From Isoperla grammatica (lineage: Eukaryota > Arthropoda > Insecta > Plecoptera > Perlodidae): a stretch of 64,000 nt of DNA. Of the stretch, positions 12,301 to 29,550 are shown piece by piece (position 1 is the stretch's first letter; every line of letters starts with the position of its first letter). The position numbers and the translations under genes were made by a program. Location: the NCBI GenBank assembly GCA_945910005.1, contig OX246746.1, forward strand, positions 21,713,095 through 21,777,094. Direction: 5' to 3'. The notes beneath the pieces were generated by a model. It had not been told where the DNA came from, did no database searches, and saw only the letters and a list, made by a program, of their open reading frames with translations.

Positions 12301-15300
12301 ACGTTAACATATTCACATTAAATTGTTTATGATGAATGGCCTCTGGCTGGTTTGAAAAAAAAATTACGATATCGGCGATATCGATACCGAGTTTAAAAAT
12401 TCGATATCGCGATACAATATCGATAATTACATCCACGATATCGATATGATTTTTTTTATCGTTGGGCAGCCCTACTTTTTGCTTGCTTTTTTCCTTTGCT
12501 TTTTTACAGCTTAAACATCCGAGCCCTACTTATCACACATGCGTAACATCTAGGCTACAAACCCCAAACTAAACAGGTCGGACCCTACGAATTGCTTCTG
12601 ATCATATTGGAAGGCATACAGGTATACAGGTGCTACTATATGCAGACGACGTAGTAATATGGAATTCGTCCAATGACATTGAGAGTCTCCAAAGACAAAT
12701 GAACGAAGCTCTTGTCGTTTTGGCACAATGGGCGGACAACAATGCGATGACTGTTAATACAACAAAAACAACATACCAGCTCTTCTCATTATCTCACGAG
12801 AAGACTGTAGCACAAACCCCATTGTATCTGAAGTATAAAACCCAGGAGCTCAAACAAAGCTACAATTCCAAATATTTGGGCTTAGCTATGGACCAGAAAC
12901 TTAGCTGGAAAGAACACGCAATGGAAACGGCTAGAAAAGGAACTAAAAGAATGAACCTCTTGAAAAGACTAACTGGCTCAAAGTGGGGAGCGTCTCACAA
13001 CACTTTGGTCACAACATATAAGACTTATGTTAGACCAGCATTGGAGTATGGTGGTGAGGTTTTTGTTACAGCCACAAAAAATGTTACTGACAAAATTGAC
13101 AAAGTACAAAACCAGGCCATGAGACTTATATGTGGTGCTCCCAAATCTACACCTATAGCTGCAATGGAGCTCCAAACTGGTTTAGAACCACTGAAGGCAC
13201 GCAGAGAAAAAAGTGCAATGAAGCTCCACGAGAGGTTGTTAAGGGGAAAGGATGACTACTGGAGGGACTATGGAAATGGGTTTGAGAGACTAAAGACACA
13301 CAAGAACTTCTCACAGACTGCAGTCATGTTAAAACAGAAATACCAAATTCCAGACTGCCCACGTACACGCCTTAGCCAAAGAAACGGGAACAACAATGTA
13401 AGACCCCCACTGGATGTTATGCTAGAACTTGACAAAAAAGTGCAGAAAGCAACATGTTCAGCCCAAGAGTTAAGACAGATAACATACCGTACTCTACACT
13501 CCCGGTACCCAGTGCCAACCTGGCTACACGTGTATACGGATGGATCTGCAACACCACCTAAGGGGCTTGCGGGAGCAGGAGTGTATTGTCAGGTTTTTGA
13601 AAAACACACTGCGGCTGGCAAATTTGGAACAAACTTTGACGGGGAAATGGCAGCCATCCACCTTGCACTAACCGAAGTAGGCAATATTAAGCCATCACAG
13701 CCAGTGGTGATCTTGGTAGATTCAAGGGCAGCACTACAAGCCTTGATATCTCAAAGAGATACAGATTGTGAGATAACAGTAGGGATGTCAAAAAGCGTGT
13801 ATTTCACTAAACGTGTACTCGCCGTCCACAAAAACGTGTACACGTTTACACGTTTACTTCTACAAGAAGTACAATCTGTGTTCACATTTTTATAGTATAT
13901 AGTAAACCTGATACTCAATGGTCATTACATGTTCACTGCATAATAATGTACCCCCTCCAAGGAAATCAAGAGGCCTTACGGAATCCCCATTGACTCTGAT
14001 ATGTAGGCCTACGTAAAAAAACACTGCACGTCCTGAATATCGTTATATCACAGATAACTAATTAACTTGCAAGTTAATTAGTTATCTGTGGTTATATTAG
14101 GGTGGGGAGGGGGTAGGAGCCGAACCCGAGCGCCGAGCGGTCAGCGTCACACGGCTGCCGTGCCGTGGGTCGCTCGCTTCAGGCTTGCAGGCCGGACGTA
14201 CACTGCATAGGGCAATTAATTACGTGAATCCACAGAAGAAGAATTTGTATTGAACTTGAAGATTCATTTTAAATGATTTATCATGGTACCTGTGCTTCCG
14301 GAATTGTGTTGAAGTTCTTTCCCGCACAGTCGGCATTTCACGATGTTTTCACTCTTGTCAAAGTATTTCCAGACTACACTATGACTAGACATCTTGAGAG
14401 CACACGCAACGCAAATAACGTCTTTCTTAGGGTAGTGACTCGGACCTACTGTCGGTGTCGACTGTGATGTGACTGTCTGTGAGCCACTTGCGTTTTCGTT
14501 CTTTACTGATATCCGATATTACAAATTTACGATGACTCACGCTGCCGAGTTCAAGACGCGAGGGTGAAATAGGAGACCACAACCACATCGCTATACCCGC
14601 AAATGAATGAACAATATAGAGTGAACGGCGGCAAATTGGCTCATATGATAAGAATTCAGCAGGTTGCACACTGGATAAAAATAGCATTACATAAGTTATA
14701 AATCGTTTACTTCTCAAGGAAAATCGGTAAACGTGTACACGCCTCACGGCGTGTACACGTTTACACGTTTACACGTACCATCCCTAGATAACAGTAGCAT
14801 GTAGGGAAGAGTACTACAAGCTCTACGACAAAGGCTGGCAAGTATGTCTTCAATGGATCCCTAGTCATTGCTCAATAGTGGGAAATGAAAAAGCCGACTA
14901 CCTGGCAAAGATGGGAGCTAAATTGAAACAACCTGAAAAGGCAATCTCACTGCAGTCCATCAAGTCTACAATCAATAACCAAGTCAGCTTAGAGTTAAAG
15001 AAACAGTATGAAGTAATTGCGCGAGGGAAAAGATGGGAACCGCTTATAAGGAAGGAGAAAATGAACGCAAGGAAAATTGATAAGGAAGAAAGAAGGGTGT
15101 ACGTGGCAAATTTCCGGATGGACACCGGCCACGACTACCTGCAAGCCCATCTGCACAAAATAGGAGTGGTGGATACGAGAACATGCCCACTCTGCAAAGA
15201 ACAAGACCAGGACGCGGAACATCTTGCGACATGTGTCTCTTTGACAGCAGAAAGGGATCTAATGGAGGGGCAAAAGATAGCAAGGAGGAAATATGTGGCA

Positions 15301-17604
15301 AACCTTTATTGGGCAACTAGGCAGAGAATGGCATAAGTTCCAACTCTGGGTGTTCGAAAGAAGAAGAAGAAGAAAGAAGATATTGGAAGGCTATCTAGGG
15401 ACCTAATGTTAAGCCTGGGTTTCGGTTTTAGGTTTATCAGATGTAAATTATTTGTAGCCTAGCCTAAACATAAAATTAGTCTTTTGTTGTTTTAAGAATT
15501 TATTTTGTAATATTGATGATGATTGTTTTTTTTTTGTTTTTTTAAGAGTGACTTCATCCACTTCATCCATAAGGCATCCTTTACGTATAATTGAGAATTG
15601 ACTTGAAGCCTCCAGCACTGTAACTCATCAAAATGTCAGAGAGCGAAAAAGTACGTAATTAGTTGACGCTAGAGGAGCGAGCGACACGAACTTGCTCCCA
15701 CAGTGTCTGTAACTTGATTGCCCAGTAACTCGGCTGTCTGCTGACACCTCGGCTCGGCGGGGTGGGGGGATGTTCGTGTGGTCACATTGCATCATATATC
15801 AACAGCTGATAATGATTAAACAGTGTGCATATTTGATTGCGGGCTGGAATGGCCTTAAGTGCATTCATGTCCCTAGGAGGGTGTCAGGCACACACATGGC
15901 TTGTTGCCAGATCGAAACTCGTGTCTAAAGCAAATCTAGGTACCGGTACCTACACCTTGAAGACTAGAAACATGTACAAGATGTTCTGTACGAAATACTA
16001 GTTGTCCATAGTGTTTCCATGGCCAGGAGACTACACGAAACTTGTGTGACTTGAGTGTGCGAATATTCGAAATTTTTGTGAATAATTTACTATTCGATTC
16101 GAAACTCTATTTGAATTTTAAAGTATTCAATATTTAAGGTGTTTTCGTTTTGAATTGGTTTCGAACATCTCGCCGTATTCGTGCAATTTGCAGTTTACTG
16201 CATATTATTTGCCTTATAGGCCTAGGCTATTTGCTTACAGTGCTGGTAGAATCAGTCAATAAACACTGAAAACCAATAATATGTATTAATTGTGTGTAGG
16301 CTAGTAGGATACTAGGCCTAAATAATAATCATGAGAAATATTCTAGTGCATCGAAAATAATGAGCCTAGGCCAGTGTTGGGGAAGGAACTTTAAAAAAAA
16401 AACGCATTCCTTTTTTGTGCACTTTTCAGGGAACTTACTCTTTTTTAAATGAATGAACTTGAACTTTTGAAAGTTCTTTCCGATAACGAACTTTTCAGTT
16501 TTAGAAAGTTCATTTGAAAGTTCTTTCCGTGGATCGAGCAGCCGTCGACGCTTTAAACATTTGTATGTCCAGTCATGTGCATATTTCAGATGCATTATGG
16601 ACCGATGTATTGTATTGATAATAATATCTATTCCAACCATAGGCTAGTACAATCAAATTATCCTCACTTGAAGTGTTTTTAAAAGCTTTTTTCACAGTTG
16701 TAACTTGTAAACCTACATTAATATTTAGTTACTAGGCCTATGCCAGACATCTAATGCCAGAATGCAACTTCTTCATGTATGTTTTACTTCATTTTATGCA
16801 AACCTTAAATAAAATTTGTTTTTACAAATTAACTTTTAAAAGAACTTAGCCTAGGCCTAGTTCATATTTTAGACGAACTTGAACTTTTCAAAATTTTAAG
16901 TTTTAAAAGAACTTGAACTTTTTAAAAGTTCATTATTTGACCTGTGAACTGAACTTTTAGAAAGTTAATTTAAAAAAAGAACTGCCCCAAGACTGGCCTA
17001 GGCCTAGGAGGTGGACCAAGGCTAGGGCCTAGGCTAGGCCTAGCCCTAGCCTAGGCATAGGCTTTATCCCCAATGGCCTAGATCTAGATCTACGGATATG
17101 GCTATGACTAGCCTAGGCCTAGGCTCCAATCTGAACTAGGAGCCTTCCCATCTAAAGCCCAGGGGACATAGGGCCTATGCTAGCCCTAGGCTTAAACAGT
17201 TATAGGCCCTACATCCGTGTAGGCCTAGGCCTAGGCCTACCCCAGGCCTCGCTAGGCTAGGACCCAAGGCGGCCTAGGCCTACCCGGCGTGCATTGATGC
17301 GGAATTGTCAAAAATTAGCCTTGGTCTTAGTAAATCAAACAGGTAAGTAAGTGCAATAACATCCAGTAACCTATACCCTTGTCGGGGTCTAGGCCTAACA
17401 CATAACGTGTCGACTCTCGCGAAACCTGCCCACATGGCACTCATACCTCGGAAAGCGCTATACAAGGTTCGGCCAGGCCTAACCATATGGACTGTTATAA
17501 TTTACTTCTTAATACTTACGGTTCACAATTTCTCCTGCCATTTTGTACTTAGTGACCACTAAATCTTCCGAAATTGTTTTATCTGGGTCTTCTTTTTCAG
17601 CCAT
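216..17604 (-). CDS. PA2G4: PA2G4/EBP1 proliferation-associated protein, 7 spliced coding exons
   Basis: Spliced minus-strand gene; exons 17520-17604, 11466-11700, 10816-10978, 9609-9830, 2597-2822, 2197-2327 and 216-365 join in phase to 1212 nt (403 aa plus stop; the human protein is 394 aa). Recognisable family blocks include [10 protein letters not shown] near the N terminus, KGIAFPT in exon 2, GAHVDGY in exon 3, [13 protein letters not shown] and KTIIQNP in exon 4, AMPFNLR and FEDEKKA in exon 5, and a lysine-rich C-terminal tail (VKKKNKKK). The family has a methionine-aminopeptidase (pita-bread) fold without peptidase activity; it binds ribosomes and RNA and acts in nucleolus and cytoplasm in growth control. 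The start was chosen at 17602-17604 because the N terminus matches the family there. All introns are GT/AG. A candidate AATAAA signal on the minus strand lies at 43-48. Introns are swollen by transposons, but no coding exon is disrupted. Confidence 0.95.
810..1952. mobile_element. hAT-type non-autonomous element in PA2G4 intron 6
   Basis: Ends are TAGGGCTGTGCGAGTA and the near-perfect reverse complement TACTCGCACACCCCTA. It is flanked by an 8-bp direct duplication CATGTAAC at 802-809 and 1953-1960, the hAT size. Both ends are filled with CGAGT/ACTCG words, as expected for repeated transposase-binding sites. The middle is rich in AGGCCTAGGCCT runs. No transposase reading frame is visible. Confidence 0.88.
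1075..1800. repeat. AGGCCTA-rich low-complexity tract
   Basis: Many TAGGCCTA/AGGCCTAGGCCT words, densest at 1075-1100, 1225-1320 and 1570-1780. The same word recurs at 16980-17290, 28820-28910 and singly throughout the window, so it looks like a genome-wide low-complexity signature. Confidence 0.7.
2197..2327 (-). CDS. PA2G4: PA2G4 coding exon 6
   Basis: Residues 311-354, reading [20 protein letters not shown] and then a KITGLPVD region. It matches the family block before the tail. Acceptor TGTTCAG, donor GTAAGT. Confidence 0.92.
2597..2822 (-). CDS. PA2G4: PA2G4 coding exon 5
   Basis: Residues 236-310 ([13 protein letters not shown] to FPVLYEKT). Contains [24 protein letters not shown] and GVVECLKH, collinear with the family. 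Acceptor TTTTCAG, donor GTAAGC. Confidence 0.95.
3494..3506 (-). promoter_or_regulatory. DR1 nuclear-receptor-type word (left arm, outer)
   Basis: TGACCTTTGACCT is a perfect direct repeat of AGGTCA with one spacer base on the minus strand, the consensus bound by HNF4, COUP-TF and RXR dimers. Binding here is unproven. Confidence 0.45.
3635..3647 (-). promoter_or_regulatory. DR1 nuclear-receptor-type word (left arm, inner)
   Basis: A second perfect TGACCTTTGACCT, 141 bp from the first. A spacer-less TGACCTTGACCT lies further in, near 3799. Confidence 0.45.
3971..4495 (+). pseudogene. LINE ORF2 C-terminal fragment (RNase H end and zinc-knuckle-like tail)
   Basis: Reads [24 protein letters not shown], split here as LQWIPSHC then [10 protein letters not shown], the last catalytic block of an RNase H, followed by a basic region and a [18 protein letters not shown]ys/His block. 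It stops at 4493-4495 near the element tail. It is close to the C terminus encoded at 14795-15336, so both come from the same LINE lineage. Dead by 5' truncation. Confidence 0.85.
3971..4525 (+). mobile_element. 5'-truncated I-like LINE insertion with 10-bp target duplication
   Basis: Bounded by GTAAGTGAAA at 3961-3970 and 4526-4535. The 3' end is a short AAG/GAA repeat tail instead of poly(A). It encodes only the end of the RNase H domain and the C-terminal Cys/His region of the second ORF. It sits inside the 3.8-kb inverted-arm element, so it is younger than that insertion. Confidence 0.88.
4776..5705 (+). pseudogene. Protein with EEADTR / DSD / TGCD motifs (FEN/PIN-nuclease-like), 5'-incomplete
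   Basis: The frame from about 4776 reads [39 protein letters not shown] and [13 protein letters not shown]. These blocks recur together in unnamed proteins scattered through invertebrate genomes and mobile DNA; the order of acidic residues resembles PIN/FEN-type nucleases, which is my inference. The frame upstream of 4776 is shifted ([11 protein letters not shown] in another frame from 4696), so the N-terminal half is broken or missing. It is internal to the inverted-arm element and may be its own protein or another passenger. Confidence 0.6.
5965..6235 (+). mobile_element. SINE-like repeat
   Basis: Shares the head GTTTAACGA.GTACT.GA and CATATGACGTCT with 28268-28312, and ends in a GCTCTCGGGATCACTAAAAC / CCACTACGATAAGGT region reminiscent of SINE 3' ends in marine invertebrates. 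No polymerase III boxes were proved. Confidence 0.4.
6534..6546 (+). promoter_or_regulatory. DR1 nuclear-receptor-type word (right arm, inner)
   Basis: AGGTCAAAGGTCA, the mirror partner of the word at 3635-3647, unchanged although neighbouring arm sequence has diverged. Confidence 0.45.
6675..6687 (+). promoter_or_regulatory. DR1 nuclear-receptor-type word (right arm, outer)
   Basis: AGGTCAAAGGTCA, the mirror partner of the word at 3494-3506; spacing to the inner word is again 141 bp. Confidence 0.45.
7387..7577 (+). repeat. Direct repeat copy A flanking the pogo-like MITE
   Basis: About 190 bp (GAGTTTTGTTTTGC.TC then CATTTTCTTTGCTAATAATATG) recurring at 8828-9012 with modest divergence. 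It is a local duplication within PA2G4 intron 4. Confidence 0.75.
7598..8813. mobile_element. pogo/Tigger-like MITE with TA target site
   Basis: Ends are CAGTGGAGCATCAATTATAC and its complement, flanked on both sides by TA (7596-7597, 8814-8815). Terminal regions repeat ACGTATAA words. A central G tract (about 7780-7797) and a GC-rich block near 8060-8190 are included. No transposase reading frame is seen. Confidence 0.85.
8828..9012 (+). repeat. Direct repeat copy B flanking the pogo-like MITE
   Basis: Second copy of 7387-7577. The MITE lies between the two copies, so it inserted after or at the edge of the duplication. Confidence 0.75.
9609..9830 (-). CDS. PA2G4: PA2G4 coding exon 4
   Basis: Residues 162-235 ([10 protein letters not shown] to STGEGV). 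Holds the family signature [13 protein letters not shown] followed by [10 protein letters not shown] and the charged [18 protein letters not shown]. Acceptor ATTACAG, donor GTGAGT. Confidence 0.95.
9995..10281. mobile_element. Short hAT MITE in PA2G4 intron 3
   Basis: Ends TAGGGATGGG and CCCATCCCTA; 8-bp duplication CTGCATAT at 9987-9994 and 10282-10289. It is packed with GTGTACACGTTT words, the same words as the larger element at 13780-14786, so the two belong to one family. Confidence 0.9.
10816..10978 (-). CDS. PA2G4: PA2G4 coding exon 3
   Basis: Residues about 107-161, reading [17 protein letters not shown], then [20 protein letters not shown] and ending LIKPGNV. Acceptor TTTTTCAG, donor GTAAGA. 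The GAHVDGY segment replaces the metal-binding region of active methionine aminopeptidases. Confidence 0.93.
11466..11700 (-). CDS. PA2G4: PA2G4 coding exon 2
   Basis: Residues 29-107. Contains [35 protein letters not shown] and NNCICHF, all matching the family. Acceptor TTTTAG, donor GTAAGT. Confidence 0.95.
11987..12474. mobile_element. hAT-like MITE saturated with ATATCGAT words
   Basis: Ends GGGCTGCCCAACGATATCGA and its complement. Both ends repeat CGATATCGATA many times. Flanks (CTATTTTG and CTTTTTGC) only partly agree, so the target duplication is not clear. PA2G4 intron 1. Confidence 0.75.
12628..13779 (+). pseudogene. LINE ORF2, reverse transcriptase C-terminal part and RNase H start
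   Basis: The frame opens with [11 protein letters not shown] (the catalytic YADD box), then [13 protein letters not shown] and [13 protein letters not shown], typical of I/Jockey-group reverse transcriptases, and [17 protein letters not shown], the first RNase H block, with [11 protein letters not shown] and [13 protein letters not shown] following. The host frame ends at a hAT insertion at 13780; reading continues only across the insert. Confidence 0.92.
13780..14786. mobile_element. 1.0-kb hAT element inserted in the LINE
   Basis: Ends TAGGGATG and CATCCCTA; 8-bp duplication GATAACAG at 13772-13779 and 14787-14794, inside the RNase H coding sequence. Both ends carry many GTGTACACGTTTAC words. 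The frame is restored if insert and one duplication are ignored, so the insertion is clean and later than the LINE. Confidence 0.95.
14049..14090. repeat. Perfect 42-bp palindrome
   Basis: CACAGATAACTAATTAACTT, then GC, then the exact complement of the arm. It lies near the left third of the hAT element and would form a strong hairpin. Confidence 0.95.
14795..15336 (+). pseudogene. LINE ORF2 C-terminal part (RNase H end and Cys/His tail)
   Basis: Continues the frame interrupted at 13780: [20 protein letters not shown], then a basic stretch and [17 protein letters not shown]. It stops at 15334-15336, about 40 bp before the tail. Confidence 0.9.
16372..16995. mobile_element. hAT element with AAGTTC-saturated ends
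   Basis: Starts CAGTGTTGGGGAAGGAACTT and ends with GAACTGCCCCAAGACTG. The 8-bp duplication GCCTAGGC lies at 16364-16371 and 16996-17003. GAACTT/AAGTTC words fill both ends. PA2G4 intron 1. Confidence 0.88.
16980..17290. repeat. CTAGGCCTAGGCC low-complexity tract
   Basis: Dense runs of CTAGGCCTA across about 300 bp next to PA2G4 exon 1. Confidence 0.75.
17520..17604 (-). CDS. PA2G4: PA2G4 coding exon 1
   Basis: Residues 1-28, beginning [10 protein letters not shown] and ending at AGEIVN plus the first base of an Arg codon. The donor is CC|GTAAGT. The short acidic N terminus followed by the conserved [10 protein letters not shown] block fixes the start codon. Confidence 0.93.
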
Positions 17605-17878
17605 GATTTTATTTTGTTTAACAAACAGTGGCGACAATCACACCCTTTATCCAACTCGGATGGCGTCGGGCACGCTACGTCTGTGAAGCGACCTCTGTCT
17701 TTTTCCTGCAACAATAGGACGTCGGCAAAGTAATCCTCTAACTTCCCATTGCACCGGCAAAGTTGCAATTGTTCGACCGGCTACGAAACGCGGGGAAAAG
17801 AAATTACTTTATTATTGTTATTATTATTATTATTTTTTTTTGATTATTATTATAATTATAAATTTTGGGTTACATTAA
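17605..17878 (-). promoter_or_regulatory. 5' flank of PA2G4
   Basis: Sequence just upstream of the start codon; 17625-17800 is relatively CpG-containing (GGACGTCGG, GGCGTCGGG) against an AT-rich background, fitting a housekeeping promoter and 5' UTR. No TATA box is evident; the transcription start cannot be placed. Confidence 0.4.
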
Positions 17879-18252
17879 CAGGGAAGGATACCTCTACGTC
17901 AAAAACCGCACAAAATTTTCATTTTTAAATTATATCACAAGAATGGGCTTCGAAATCGAAAATCTGAATCAACAGCGCACTGTAGTTAAGTAAGCCTTAC
18001 ACATCGAATGCTCTAAGTCGTGACTTATATTATAATCAGTATGTTTTTTTATAAATAATTAATTTTATTACTAATTATCGAATTTTTATAAAAATACTAC
18101 TCTAATGGTTATAACTTTTTATTCAGTCTGTAGGGCTTACCAAAGCACAGTGCGCTGCTGATTTAGATTTTCGATTTGTTGTTACAATCTTGAGATATAA
18201 TTTAATAATGAACATTTTCCGCGGTTTTTGACGTAGAGACTATCCTTCGCCC
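17879..18252. mobile_element. piggyBac-like MITE with TTAA sites
   Basis: TTAA flanks at 17875-17878 and 18253-18256. The two halves are inverted: GAAGGATA.CTCTACGTCAAAAACCGC on the left against its complement at about 18218-18250, and ATTTTCGA/TCGAAAAT blocks further in. About 275 bp upstream of the PA2G4 start. Confidence 0.7.
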
Positions 18253-18520
18253 TTAAAGCATAGCATACATATTACATTCAGAAAAACAGGTGGCTTGATG
18301 CCCATCAATTCTAGGTATTAATAATTAGGGTATAATAATTGTAATTACTCATTAAATACAAACATCATACAAAAAGTAATAATTAAGACTAAAAAAACTC
18401 TAAATCTAAGGAAAAGTTTCAGGTGCAATTGTTATTAGATATAACAGAAAAACAATATACAATTTAATAATAGGTAATTATACAATATAGCGTTTCTATG
18501 TAAGCTTTCATGGTGTTGAT

Positions 18521-18587
18521 ACAATTTGAAGGTGCAATTTATTTGAGTTGTATGCAACTCCAAAAATAAATTACACCTTCAAATTGT
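18521..18587. repeat. Inverted repeat hairpin
   Basis: ACAATTTGAAGGTG... pairs with ...CACCTTCAAATTGT, with a 16-bp palindromic loop GAGTTGTATGCAACTC. Confidence 0.85.
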
Positions 18588-18829
18588 GTAAATGCAACGA
18601 AATCTATTGTTTAAGCGATTGAGATGTCAGATAGAGGCAATTAATAAAACGGAAATTATCGAGGAAATAACTTAATATTTTAAACGCAATTTGCTGAAAC
18701 TAAAACATTAGTAATACTACATGCGTACATGGTTACTACCTGTATAAGATATCTCGGTCAGGAATTCGCAGAAAAGTGAGTTTAAACTGGTGCGATTTTG
18801 AAACCATTGAAGTTAGATGCACATAAGCT

Positions 18830-18925
18830 GCATTCCGTAAGGTCGACTGGGCTCGATAGCCCGACCGTATATAGTATGATTGGGCAAATGGTACTACGGT
18901 CGGGCTGGTCGACCTTACGGAATGC
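18830..18925. repeat. Nested inverted repeat (cruciform)
   Basis: An outer 18-bp arm GCATTCCGTAAGGTCGAC (18830-18847) pairs exactly with 18908-18925; an inner arm AGCCCGACCGTA (18858-18869) pairs exactly with 18895-18906. Confidence 0.9.
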
Positions 18926-20370
18926 GACCATAGTATGCATAATGAATGGTGTACACAAAGAGACCTTTCTAAACTGTTTATTTAGAATTTTGATAGTTGT
19001 ATAATATTATGGTACTTATGTTTGATTACTTTCAGGACAAACATGCAAAAAAAATTACGAATTTAATCGACAATTTAAAATACTTTTATTATAATTTGAT
19101 TGCAATTGTTGTATGATTTCACAATATTACTGCATAGTGCATAGACACAGATAACGAACAAGTGTAGATTTTATTTTACTCTCCTAACAACATGCAACTT
19201 GGTTTACACGGATTACTTGAACAGTTTATGAATTAGCGCTTATTTGGTAGATAAAGTCGAGCCAAGTAGAGATAGAGATAGTAGAGTTTTTGAATGAGCA
19301 CTTATTTAGTAGATAGAGTCAAGTAGAGTAGAGACAGTCCTGTCAACATGGAGCATGTTCCTAGTTATCTTTGCTTACAAATCTCCGTTCAAGTTGCAAT
19401 ATAAAAAGATATCGAGTTCGAGAGTCCAAGCCAGGGCTAGCACAAGTACTAAGAAGTAAAATAATAGGGAAGAATGCTGTTTTTTTAGAAAGCAATAAGT
19501 TCGAGTAACACTGTGGAGTGGAATACTGTAGTTACAAAATGTTGCGTAACAAAATAATTCACGATTACGGGGAGAAAGAAAACTATCGAAATACAGCAGA
19601 AGACCAAAAACTAAATGCTGTTAAAAAAACTCACTAGCAAACCATCTAATTGGAAAAAAATCTTTTATTCATTTTCTGAGAGTACCGGAAGGCAATAACT
19701 TCACAAATACAGTGGCATACAAACCTGTTGGTGGAAGGAGAGGAGAGCAGGTGGGGTGGGTGGTTTGGGGAGAAGAGGATGGGACTAACAGATATTGAGG
19801 TTGGGTTTTACATGGGATTTGGTAATTCACAGAAGTGCAAAATAAACTAAAATAAACTAAACTAGAAATTAAAGAGGAAAAATAAATATTATGTTTTTAA
19901 TATACCATCCACCTACATACATACTTTTCGTTTGCTACATTGCTTCAATTGCTATATAATTTTGCATATTTCAATGAGAATTTGAATTAAACGTTATACA
20001 TGCAATGTAAAATCACAATTACCACAGTTTTAATGTGAACTGCTCAACACACAATAATTTTGATTTGTAATTTAAATCCACATAACATTCAATTTAATTT
20101 ATAATACACTTAAACACTATAAGTGATTACTATACTGCGGAAATTGCATTACATGCTCTGAACACATTATAATTCTGAATTCTGATGTAAGTTACATTTT
20201 TGTTAGGCCTATGTATAGTATACATTATCATTTTCATAGAATTTCACGTATTGCAATTAGAATTTGAATTACACATTATAGTAATTGCAATGTATAACCA
20301 CAATTGCCAGAGTTTTACTGTGAACTGCTCAACACCCAATAATTTTGATTTCTTATGTAAATCCACAGTA
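18926..20370. other. Intergenic stretch with a direct duplication
   Basis: No gene seen. AT-rich, with a ~140-bp direct repeat: 19965-20105 and 20247-20370 share AATTTGAATTA, GTGAACTGCTCAACAC and CAATAATTTTGATTT. The second copy is the immediate 3' flank (likely 3' UTR) of the membrane-protein gene. Confidence 0.65.
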
Positions 20371-29236
<8,866 letters not shown>

Positions 29237-29550
29237 TTAAAATGAATAATTTTAACTAAATAATGGTCACTAGCAGATGAACTAACAATATAGTTTAAAT
29301 TTTAGCTCTAGTTTCTTATTGGTTCATTAAATACGTCGATAGGTCGAAAAGAAATCACGGCCGAGTGGAGCGAGTGATGGCCTCACGAAACTTGAACGTG
29401 GGCTCCAGTGCAGGTCAATTGAATGTGTATGTATATTTTCTGATTTTCTGTAGCTCGCTGGAAGTGTGTGAAATATATAAATATTCATCTAAACACATCA
29501 GAAACTTTAATTTAAAAGTTTTAAAATTAAGTTCTTATTTTTCTATAATG

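Larger units (their letters stand above)
12616..15379 (+). mobile_element. I-like LINE, 5'-truncated, with 12-bp target duplication, split by a hAT insertion
   Basis: ATATTGGAAGGC flanks it at 12604-12615 and 15380-15391. It starts just before the YADD block of reverse transcriptase, continues through thumb and RNase H regions, and ends in an AAG/GAA-rich tail. Without the 13780-14794 insert it is about 1.75 kb. It sits in PA2G4 intron 1 in antisense to the gene. Confidence 0.92.

Noticed and set aside
14898..15316. Minus-strand open frames opposite the second LINE piece
   Set aside because: They are shadows of the plus-strand coding sequence.
15632..15655. Possible first exon MSESEK followed by a GTACGT donor on the plus strand
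   Set aside because: Too short, no downstream exon recognised; left out without transcript evidence.
16049..16150. ATTCGAA-rich patch resembling a hAT end
   Set aside because: No partner end or target duplication could be found.
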